From Atherinomorus stipes (taxonomy: Eukaryota > Chordata > Actinopteri > Atheriniformes > Atherinidae), in NCBI GenBank assembly GCA_023101725.1, contig JALJCO010007139.1:79501-143500 (forward strand): a stretch of DNA of 64,000 bases, given 5' to 3'. Of the stretch, positions 10,701 through 22,700 are shown piece by piece. The position numbers and the translations under genes are program-made. How positions within the stretch are numbered: the first letter of the stretch is position 1; each line of letters starts with the position of its first letter. The notes under the pieces are model-generated. The model ran no database searches, was not told the DNA's origin, and worked only from the letters and a program-made list of their open reading frames with translations.

Positions 10701-13700
10701 GCTATCCTCTCTGCAAACTTCTTTTTGAAGTACAAGGACTGCAGTCTCTGCTGGTAGTGGTTTATTCTGAACAGAAAAAACAGATAGATAATAAATTATC
10801 AGGGAAATCCACAAATTAAGACCAAAGCCACAAACAGACACTGTGCTTTAGGAAACCAGAGAAAGTCATCTTACTCAAGGACAAATAAAAAGTTAAGTTG
10901 TGGTAAAGAAGCTTATTTTTGGCAGAGTTTATGATTTCAGCAGCCTATAAACCACCGACTCCAAGGCGTATGAATACCACAGTAACATCTGTCCTCCAGT
11001 CCAGTCTACTAACAACTACAGCAAATTATCAAAGCTAAAATTTGAAAAAGCATGATTATAATTCTACCTGTAACTACTAAAAAACCCCGACCACTTCACC
11101 ATAGCAGTGCTAGTTAGTTGAGCTCAGCTTAGCATCAAATCTTAATATTTTTGCGCAATTAGTGGCTCTGTTGTAACATGTTTTCTTTTTTTCCCTTTCA
11201 TCCTACAGGACTTTGTTCACAAAAACTGCTGTATAAATACTCTTATAACATTATTGCCACTATTTATTCCCAGACTGAATTTAGAAGTAGTGATTCACAC
11301 AGATGGCTATTGTTTCCTGTCAAGTAGAAACCCATGTGTTGTTGCATTTATCAGCTCCCAGCGAAACAAAGGCCATTGTTTACCAGCCCATCTGAGCTGT
11401 ACTGACCTGACGCCATCAGCTTAGTGACGGTTAGATTACCTGCTCATTTCGTAAAGGAAGCGGTCAGGTTTGGCCATTCGGTCCAGTTCATGTTTGTGCT
11501 CCTCCAGGAGATCCACATCGCTCTTCTCCGGAACAAATTTCAGCAGCTTATGGGGAAGAAAGAGTCCTTTATTTTCGTATAACACTCAGGCAGTTCAGTT
11601 GCACATTTTTTTCAAGCAGTACACAGATATCAAATACTTCACTTTATATGGAATACCAAAAGTCAGTTAACTAATTTTAACTGTATTTGATGCTTTTGGA
11701 CTTGCTGCATCCATGTTGTACCTGCTCCAGCATGTCTTTGGGAAGGTCTTCATGCTCATCCATAGTGAGAATGGCTCTCTTGATTTCTTCATTTGAAAGC
11801 TTCAGTCTGCAGGACACAGCAGAAGAGTTTGTTCAAAACACAGAACATTTTAAGCAGTGCTGGGTTAATATTGTATTTTACTGAGAAAGAATTACCGGGA
11901 GAGAAGGATGTTGCAGTTTTGAGCCCGACGGCCATCAATTATCGACAACTCCTTCACTTTCTTGGAGCTCAAGGTGTCGTCCTCCGCCTCTTTCTATTGA
12001 GAGTAATTAAGGGTTTCAGTCAAGATGTTTCTGTTTTGACACATAGCGTATTATGTTTTAATCACAGAAACGTGAGACAGGACTGACAACCACTAAAGCT
12101 AAAAGAAGAGCTGGAAAAACCACAAAGACTCTGAAGAAGTCACACAGATGGGTCATTGCAAACGCAAAACTAGCATTCAAATAAAGCTAATGCTAAACAA
12201 AGATTTGATATCGTGTTGGACAAGAAAAAGGAAGTACAAAGCACAATTTAAACAAAATCTTACCAATGCAAACATTGTATAACTACTGTACAGTACAAGT
12301 GAACTCACCTGTTTGATGTTATTGATCATTAAGAAGTCCTAAAATGCAGGCAAGAAGCAGGGAAGATGTAAGCACTCATCAGAATAAGTAAAGCAGTTAT
12401 GTGATTGCAGCCATAAGAACAAACAGCAAATGAATCAGAGCTCATTCAGCACTTCATTAACAATGGATCAGTAGTGAAGTGAATAGCAGTGAGACATAAA
12501 TGGGTGCTGAGTTGATCAATACATGCTTATTATTACATGCTGTGCACATAAGTTTACGGTGCAGCTTTAATTTGTCATTTAGATGTTTAATCAGGGTGAA
12601 AATGAGGTTCTGCAATAACAAAAACTTATTCTCAAGTCATTTTCAGTGTAATCCTAGTGTAATAAACCTTGTTTGTATTCAGTGAGTTTAAGTTTATATT
12701 TGAGCAGTGATGGTTTCAACTGAGATGATAAAAATTAAAGGACATATTCATTCCCTTCTGAAAAACAAACAGAGAACTCCAAACTATATTCATCCAGAAA
12801 CTACAGTGATAGAACAATAAAACCAAAAGAAAGAAATAGCTGATTTTGAGCAGCCAACTCATGCATTTTCAGTCACACAACAGAATAATCAAAAACACAA
12901 TCACAGCATTCCATTCAAAAGTACAAAGGCGCAGAATAATTCAAGCATCAAAGTTATGCAAATAATAAACAGTCATATCCGTCTAAACTATATGAACCAG
13001 AAACTGCATGATGATAGTGGAAAAACTCAAAAATTTAAACACAGGCCAAGTCTAATCCAACTCAAAAATACTAGCAATCTGAGCCCCCAGCTCATCCAAC
13101 CAATCCTTCAGTTTGTCCTCCCTGATCAGAGTGATATTTGGTGAGACTGACAGATAAACTGAATAATCCTCCGTACCTGCTGTCTCTGATAGGCTGAGAA
13201 GGTCTTTTCAATGTCCTCCAGATCCAGGATTTTAAATACCCTGCCATCGTCCACATCCATCCACACAGTGCCCTCCAGTTTATTCTGTACAGTGCAGAAT
13301 TATAACTCTTATATTTCCATCTTTAACAAAAGGCAGACATATATGAGCCTTCTGTGCAGACTGTTCTCACCTCAGCCAGCTTGGACCAGTTGAAGGACTT
13401 GAGTGGATTTGATGGTTGAGGAATGTTCTTCTTCTTCAGAGATGGTCCCAGAGGTGCTCCTGGTGGAGGGGGGATGCCTCCAGTAGGTGGGCGTCCGGGA
13501 GGAGGTGGAGGGCCACCTGGTGGAGGAGGTGGGGGAGGTGGAGGAGGCATCATACCGCCAGGAGGTGGTGGGGGAGGTGGGCACATGCCTGCAAATGCTG
13601 GCATTGGTGGAGGAGGCAGAGGGCCACCAGGGGGACCGGGGGCGAGAGGAGGACTGCCAGGAACAACAGCTGCTGCTTGCCTCTGCGGGGACAGATGATA

Positions 13701-16700
13701 AACACCAAGGAGGTTTTACATTTTGCCAAATTTCTCATGTTACGCCCGAAACACTGGACAAAGAAACAGCTTTGGTCTTCCCATGAGGTTGGTGATCATA
13801 ATAAAATTGGAATATCAAAAGCCTGATATGATCATTAATTCAAATTTTTCATTCAGATTCCTTACAATGCTGCAACGGGTGCTACTCGGGCAATAAAACG
13901 ATACAGGGTTATAATGGTGACGAAATGTTGCCTCAGCGAGGCAGCAGTAATAAACTGTATTTCAGCTTTTTATTTGGGGCAGAAAAATGTACGTTTGTTC
14001 AGATTATAATCAGCTCAAGGCTTTCTCAGAATTTTATACAGCTCTTCCTTCTTTTTGAATGAAGAGGACTTTGTATGTCTGCTCTAGACCACCACCTTCT
14101 TTATCCATGATAACTGTAATGTGATACAACAAATACAACATACGGTGCTGAGTTCATGCAGTCGCGCAGTGAGTTCAGCCACTTGCTGTTTGACGTTTTT
14201 GTGCTCGTTGCTCTCTTTCTCCAGTTTCTCTTTCATTTTGTTGAGTGTCTGCATCATGTCTTCTTTCTCCTGAGTCTTGGCATCACATTCACGCTCCTTC
14301 TTCTCAAATCTTTGCTGCAGCTCATGATGTTCTTTGGTGGTAAAATTTAAAAAAGAATATGCTCATTAAGTTTATCAAAACCACTGTCAACAAAATATGC
14401 CAAAAGTGGAGAATGAATTACAAAAGCACACCTTTTCTCATTTTCTCTGCCTGTTCTTTCCACTGTTTCACCTCATTTTCATTGACCAGCCTGCCAAGAT
14501 AATGACATACATAATTAATCACAGTCTGAAAATGAAATGGTTGTTTTTATTTGTTTAGTATTTTTATTTATTTTTTCACTTAAAAGAGAGGCTACTTTGA
14601 GCCAACACTATAAAGTATGTGGCTTTCAACTTCTCCGCAAACATAACACTGTTATACATTCCTCCCTCTCACAGTCATGTAATTGCTTTCATGCACTCAA
14701 AAATCAGAACACTCACATCCTGACAACATTCTTCACGTTAAAGTTCTCCAGCGGTGCGATGTCTGGGTCATGGCCCTTATCGTTCTGCAAAACCATCTGC
14801 TGGACAATACGGTCCAATAGCAGCCAGTACTGTACCGTGTTACCGCTTCTCTTGTCTGGAAACAGATACAGGAAGCAGTGCACATTTTCATCAACATCCA
14901 GACTCCAGTCATTTTTACTTATTCAGTGATATCTCTTTAGAATCTGAGAGATTATTTGTTAAAGGTGGTTTGATAGTAATTACATAACCAAAGGGGCTAT
15001 ATTAAGAGTTTACAACAGGATAATCAGTTCTTACTAACAAATGCTTAGACTGTATCCATCATTGTGGGATACAATGCTTTGTAGTGAAGACCCAGAAACA
15101 CAAACAGTACTCTTGATATGCATCATATTAGTCCTTTTTCATTTTATGTTCAAAATTTTTAATGAGCTACATAATAATCTGTTAAAATATTTTGATTCCT
15201 TATTGAAAGCATAGCAACTGTTGCACCACCTCACTGGTAATTGTGGTTTACTTGCTCATATAGAAGTGACTGTGGCACTGGCAAGACCATAAAAAAGTAC
15301 TTCAGAGGGAAAGTGATTATCTTCATTATTATTACTAGATTCTAAGGTTATACTAAGGAAATTTGTTTAGTATTTTTCCCACTTTAAAACACTTGATGTG
15401 AGAAATCAGTGTACTTTTAATAGAAACTCGGTTAAAGTAAATATTTGGGTCTGAGGGAGTACAGTGTTCAGTTTAGGGGGGAACGTGCTTATCCAATTTC
15501 TGGACTGACTAGTCTGGACAATGTCAAGATTCTTAACATGTTGGCAAGAAACTAGAAAGTAAAAATACTGTCTACGGGGGCAATAGCGCTGCCCAGCTTG
15601 AAGCCTCATTATATTCTAGAATATTTTAGTTACATATCGCAGCAGAAAAATAGAAAAGTTTTCTAGTTTGGGAATATAGTCTAATTCAAAGAAACACTCA
15701 CGTGGCATTAGCAAACAGTGATGGAGCACAGACATAAAGTGCGGGTACGTATCAGTGTGGTTCAGCTTCTTGCGGATGAGATCAAAAACTTGTGTGGCAC
15801 TTTTGGTGTCTATATGTACCTGGAAGACAGGAAAACAAGAGCTCAATCAATACTGGCAAAACATTTAACTGTCAAATGCAGGGGTTTCACCTCCTTACCG
15901 ACTCAAACCGTTTTGACAAAGCCAGCTCATCCTCGTTCCGCAGCATCTCAAAGTAGTCTAAATGCCTGAGGGGGTCACAGGAAATTACTGAATTAGGAAG
16001 AGTCTACAAATGTGATACGGTGCTATAATCTAATTTAGAAGGATCATCGCAGAAAAATATAGGAATGTTAAACTGCGTTTACGTGACAAAGAAAAGTTGG
16101 AAAGACTAACACCTGTTTTGTTTGTTGTTTTTTTCTGTTTGGTTGTTGTTGTTTTTTTGCAAGGTACAGTTGCAAATACTTCTTATTCAGAAATACTTCT
16201 GAATAAGAAGTATTTCTTTTAATTTCTGACTTGAGGGGGCAAATATAAGACCTTAAGTGGACAAAAAAATTAGGCCGAAGCCCAACTTGAAGCCTGTTAA
16301 GCACTTTGAGTTCGCTATCTCAGTCATGTCCCTATCTCTGCGTAATGTTGACTGGTTTAAGTTGGCATTTACTTGCTATCCAAAATGCATTGTTTATTAA
16401 GTGAAGTACCATCTACACTGAGCTCCATGGAAGCAACTTGTGGCATTAACATGCATGTGCTGGTGGTCTGGCTGCCACTACACAGAACAGAGAAGGTTTA
16501 ATTGCAAAACACACACATAAGAAGTTTGACTTCTTTGTGGTAAGGATGCAATCAAATCTTTTTGTGGGTTTATAAGTGCAGTTTTGGACCTTAATCAGTC
16601 ACTGTGTTATTATTTATTATACCTTTTCTGATATTAAAATTGTTTATGTTCCGATTTGTAAATGTGTACTGACATCAGTATAGAGGAAGTATCGGGGAAA

Positions 16701-19700
16701 AAGTTGTATCTCACCTGTCTAATGTGGAGTTTTCATGTGAACGTAGCTTATCAATCACAGGTTGGATCCCCAGCATGAGAAATTCATATCTTAGGTGGAT
16801 ACGGAATTCCAGACTAGTCTATAAATGGAAAAAAACAGAGAAAAGTATGCAAAAATCCAAAATCTGTTACAGAGAGTTGAGTGAAAAATCTGGTTAAATG
16901 GTGATGTCCATGTATAAAAAGAAGTGTGATAACTATAAAACAATTTACCTCACCAGCTCCTTGACTCAACACAGCATTAATAAAGGACATGATGGCTGTC
17001 TTCAGGTTGACCTCATCTCTGTACCGCCCCGTACTTCGATCCAGGTCATTTATAAGTGTCTGAGAATTGACAAACCATTACAGGTAATTAACATCTTTGA
17101 GAAAAGTGGCTCCTCAGTAGCTTCTATCTCTTTGCAAAAGGTCATAGACTACAACTGTGTGCTTTACTTGCTTAAACCTACTTGAAAGCGTGTCCTCTCA
17201 CAGGCAAACCGTTGGTAGTGCAGCATGGACTCCAAGATTTTTTTGTGTCCACCAGGCACCAGACATACAGCACCCATTATTTCCAGCACTGCCACCTTAG
17301 TCTTAATGTTTTCTGTGGCCAGGCTCTGAGCAATGATGTTGATGCTCTCCGAGTGAGACAAGACATGGGCGCGACCCTGTGAGTTGTTCATCAGGGCTTT
17401 GATGCAGCCGATTAGAGATGTGTGAATCTGTGATTCTGTGGTGTCGTAATCCATACTCTTCAGGAAGTTCAAGATGCATGTCAAACCATCAAGATCAATA
17501 AAACGAGTCACAAACCTAGGAAGAGAATAGGTTTAAAGACAACCTGATCTGTGTGCTTCAAGGGAAACTAGTTTTGTCCAAGAAAATACAATGTCCAAAT
17601 GTCCTGAGATAAAGCTGTAGCATCATACATTAAATAGCAAAAAAAGAAAAAGAATCTGGACATGTTTCTACTCTGCCTCAATTTCCTTATGATATAATCT
17701 AATCCTCAGTAGATGTGACATTTATTTTTTCACAGTTAAGTATAGTTAACTCTTTACATGCACATTTATAAAACTGAAAGTCTTTAACCGGCACTCCAGT
17801 AACCTTTACGAGTGTTCAGTTTTAAATGGCGCATTTCCATACTGTTGTGAGGAACTGAACAGAGTGACAGACAATGTGACAGAAGATTAAATCAAAGGAC
17901 GTGTGACGAAAACTGATATTATAAGTAAAGGACAACTAGGAGACAGGCACAGAAAGATCTTAAAACAACCTTCCCACCTCATAGGCTGTGTTCTCAGAGC
18001 TGTTTTCAAGCTCTCTATAGTTTTGTTCCTTTCCTCTTCATCCTCCTTCTCCAGAGCGAGGAGTGTCTTTCTCTGTTCAGTGAAACATTAATAATCATTA
18101 ATAGTCAAGATGAAACAAGCGCATACTATTTTCAGGACTATTTCATGACCAAGAATCAGATATATAGTTCATCTTAGTACTTACAGCTGCCATTGAATTA
18201 AGCTGATCAATATAATATTCTGGCCAGCTAGTTGCACTTTTGTTTTCTTCTTGTTCCTGAAAAACAGAAAAATAAAAGAAGTGAAGGGAGCTGTGCTGAA
18301 TATAGTCAGAAACTTCAAGGAAAGGACAGGTTGTTATTCTGTTTGTGTCATGTGTAAAAATATCAAAGCCTAACTTTAAAGCAGGTGGAAAACTTTTTAC
18401 CCTTTCCTACCACTTTCCCTCATTTGTCAGATCAATAGGCTTTGAAAGGCACCAACGCTAGCAAACATATTGGGAACAGACAGAAATAGCCACAAACGAG
18501 GCAAGATCTCAAAGTAGGGCGACACAAATATTCATCCTATTTTAACCATCAGTGCCTTCAGTAGGTGGTGTTAGTGCCAAAAAAGAGAGCACAGCTGCTT
18601 GAGAAATTTAGAGATTAGCAAATGAATGTTAAAACTGTGGATTAAGGACATGGCCTGACTTATGACAAGATTAATCTCCTTACAGGCACGTTTGCATTGC
18701 AATAATATGAAAAAAATATTTACAACTGAAAAAAAAATCTACAAAAACACAGAGGAGACGGCAACATGCCCCTTAACTTGGCTAGTACATAAAAGGCCTC
18801 ACGGTTCTCAGTTTAACTCTTGCTCCATTAAGCACAAGCGAACTGTGACCGTTAGGAACTAATTGGGCGTCAGTTATTAAAACAGACTGCAGAGACTTGG
18901 CTGCTCTGAGAGAAAGCGTGGGCTTTGGCTGGGCTGCATGGACTGTGTAGTGACAGGAAGGCTTGATCCTGCTGTTCCACTCATGCACAGCGCCAGCTTG
19001 ACCAGGCGGGTGTTGGAAAAAGTCCAGTCCATTAGAGGAACAGACGCAGAGGTGGGACCACTTTCTCTGCAGAGTTAAATTCTTTTTTTATACTCAGATG
19101 TCAGCAGTTTAAAAAACTCTTACAGTTTCTTTAGGTAAAGATGAGAGAAAAACAGAAGTGCATGTCCAGGGGAATTTATTTTTGCCACATTTTGTAAAAC
19201 AAAGATCAAAGATCCTGTAGGAAATAGGAATCAGTTTCAGTTTTGTAGCAGGACAGTCAGCTTGAAAAAGAAGTTATGTTACAACTCAGAAGTACATTTT
19301 TCCCCTTAATGAAATCTGAAACCCAAGTACAAAATCTCTGCTACAACCGGATCAGTGAAGCTTCCTCTTGGCAGCTGATGTAGCCTTGAAGAGAGCTGAC
19401 AAGAGGCAGGAAGAAGATTGATTCTCTGCAGAATGATTTAATCAGCTCAGGTGTCTGGCCAAAACAAACAGTTAAAGCTTTGACAGACTTATCTCCTTCA
19501 GGTCCAGGCTGACTTTTAAGCCAAGAAATGATTGTGGAAAAAAAACCAGAAGGGCACCCTTATCATTTGCGTGCCCCGATAGTGACCCCCACCTTCATCC
19601 TTATCGCCACCACAACCCGAGCCCACTGCTCTTATACAAAAACTGCACCTGTGGAAGGGAAGCCTTCCTGTTTGCCTTGGACAACAGAGCACTTCCTTTA

Positions 19701-22700
19701 CTTCTTTTCTCCACACACACCCTCTTCCCCTCAGATGGTGAGTTTGTATCTGTCTGTGTTGGAGCCAGAGCTTGCTGCACAGTCAGCAATATTGATGCCT
19801 ATCTGTCTTTCCTCCCTCTCCCCTTCTGCAGGTTGCTGCACTTAAAGCCCTGATTTATCCAAATCCTCCCCCACTGTAACATCAACAGTGAAACAATCCT
19901 GCATGATCCGAAAAGAAGCAAAAAAAAATATTTTCAGGCATGTTTTCAAAACAACCGCATGCACTGAGGGACTATTTATAAAAAGGCCACTAAGTAGGGA
20001 AGAGAGGAATCAGGAAAAGACCTTAATGTTTCATTTATACTATCTTCTATCACTTGCCTTGTTTTGACTAGCTTGTAAGTGTTGTCTAGAGTCAAAGTAC
20101 ACCAAAAGTGCTATACATGTTAACAAGGTGAGTATTCAGCTGTTGTGACTGCTCTAACGGTCGTGATGAGGCCACTCAACTCTCTTATCATCTTCATTAA
20201 CTCTGCAGAATTGGAAACTTAATGAGTATTACCCGTCAACATGCTTACACATCTTTAGCTTAAACACTCCTTTGTAAAGGGATCATTTTTAGTTTTATGG
20301 CATTGTTGTAGATTGGTTTCATGCTGAACTTAGTTCCCAAAAGGGTAAAACAAAGACAGCACACAGATCTCTAAAGGAAGCTGACTTTTTAAATCAAAGT
20401 TACATTTCAGTAGCCTTGTAATAATTTTGCCATACAAACTGATGACTTTGTGCCCTCCTGCACTGACCTCTAGGCCTTTCTGTAGCTCTAATTTCTGAGG
20501 ATTTATCCTGCACACGCCAACACACTAACCATCTATCTTTCAGGCTTTAATCCCAAAGCTTCTCATCCTTTAGTTTGTTACCAGATGTAGGAAAAGATTA
20601 GTAAATCTGTAGGCCATTTCTGCATACTCGTCATGACAGGATATCCTAAACTTATACCGAAGGCCTTGAAACACACTCCCGAAAAAATGTGAGAGCACAT
20701 TCAGTGGAAGCTGGACTGGCACTGATCTAAACTAGAACAGGCGTCTGTGTTTTCCTGCCTGCTGAGGGTGAGTTCATATACAGAGAAAAGAAGAACAGTT
20801 GAGATGTCTTTTATCAAGGAGACATGGTGTAATGAAACAGGACACTGTCACAAAGCAGTCGAGTATGTTATGGCTACATGAATGCTTTGAGGGGACAGGT
20901 GTTAAAAAAAAGAAAAAAAGAAAAAGTCGTTCTTAAGAAGAAATAACCACGTCATTATGAAAGATGCAGTTTTTTTTTAAAGAGTGCAAAGATTTTCTGT
21001 TTCTGAACGATGTAGGAAACTATAACAGTAAAACAAGAATCTTACAGAATAGAAGAAAATTTTATGTCAAATTTTGGATTTACTCGAAGGACAATGTAAC
21101 CTGTGAAATCCTAGAATTATGCAGTATTTTCATGTCTTTCAATTTCTGACACTTTTAGCTCTGTCTGTTGATTATCTAATGGAAAATACCAACTTTAGCC
21201 AAATACTCAGTCCCAGTAAACTTATTCTTTTTGCATCCATCTTGTGCAACAGCCACTTAAAGGCCTTCTTCGTTATTACAAAATACTCCACTAAGCTAAC
21301 TGGTTTCTTGTAGTGGCCTCATAGTTGTTTCAACCTGGACAATATGTAAGGGAAGACAAAATGGAATTATTTGTCAATAATCAAAGCCACATGTTAAATT
21401 GAAAACTCTACAAAGACCATATAAAAAATGTTGAATCTGAGAAATTTATAGTTATCTTAAAATATACGCCCAATACAAATTTGTTGCCAACATCACATTT
21501 CAAAACAGCCAAGACTGGGGCATCAACATCACTGTTACATTACAACACCAAGAAATTGGAAACTGTGGAGACAGACTGGTGCATATTTAAAACTGAAATG
21601 TTTGAAGCTGCTCAAAAGTTCAAGGCCTTGTTTGTCTCTCTCTTTTTTTATAATGTGCCAAAATGTCTTAAATTGATGACAGGTCTGCACTTTTCTGTGG
21701 TCTTCACTACAGAGATGCGCTGCTGTTGTAATGCAAAGTGTGGTTTGGCATTGTTTTGCTGAAATGAGTACGACTCTACCCAGCATTTTAACTTTTTTTG
21801 TAACTTAATTATACACAGACATGTCATGATAGCAACCTTCCTATCTTGCGCTAGTGTGAATAAATGTCATGCAACAAATGTCAACTAATTGCTCTAGTAT
21901 TATTTTATCTTTTTATCTAAATCTGTGTAATAGAAGTTAGAAAACAGGAATGAGATTAACTTATTAAATAGCTCCAGGCAAGACATTTGTTACACTCTGC
22001 TGTGCTCTCTACTGCAACTTCAAGACCTGAACGAGTCATCAGTCACTCTTGATTTTAACATTAAGAATAAGTACTGTAAGCCACACCCTGCAAACAGTTA
22101 AACATTTATATCTGATCTCAGTGTTTTGGTAAGATATATGTACTTATGTAAGCAGAAGCACAGTTGACATCAAAGAGAAATAGAAAAATTCATATGCAAT
22201 TAACTGATACAGTTTTCTGTAAGCAGAATATATGTTGACCAAAGATATGCTTTAGAAACACACCATCAGCAAAAAATGAATAAATGAAGAGGAGATAACC
22301 CAAATAGATATCACTCAGGAGATACTTTTTGAGCTTTTAAGGTTAATGTGGAATGATGAACTGGATTCTTTTCTTCTTTTTTTTTTTTTACCTTCTTCTT
22401 GCTGCAGTAAATCTGCCATTTCTTCTCTGCGGGCAGGGCGAACATGGCTTCTCTGTGTTTCTCTGTAAGGTCAAGTTCATCCTGTAAAGGCAGGAAAAAA
22501 AGTAAACTGTTCAGAAATATTGGCCACAAATTTCCAAAGAGATAGAAGAGGAAAGCGCCAATTATGATAACTGAACAATCCACAAATCAATAACTGCATG
22601 AAGAGGGCAACACCACTTGATTGAGCAGCATTCTTTTCTTTTAAGCATCATTCATAAAATACAACTAACAGAATAAAGACAGACTGCTACTAATTTAGAA

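Noticed and set aside
13416..13826. Long glycine- and arginine-rich plus-strand reading frames
   Set aside because: They are complements of the daam1 FH1 exon; the minus-strand frame has splice sites and family identity.
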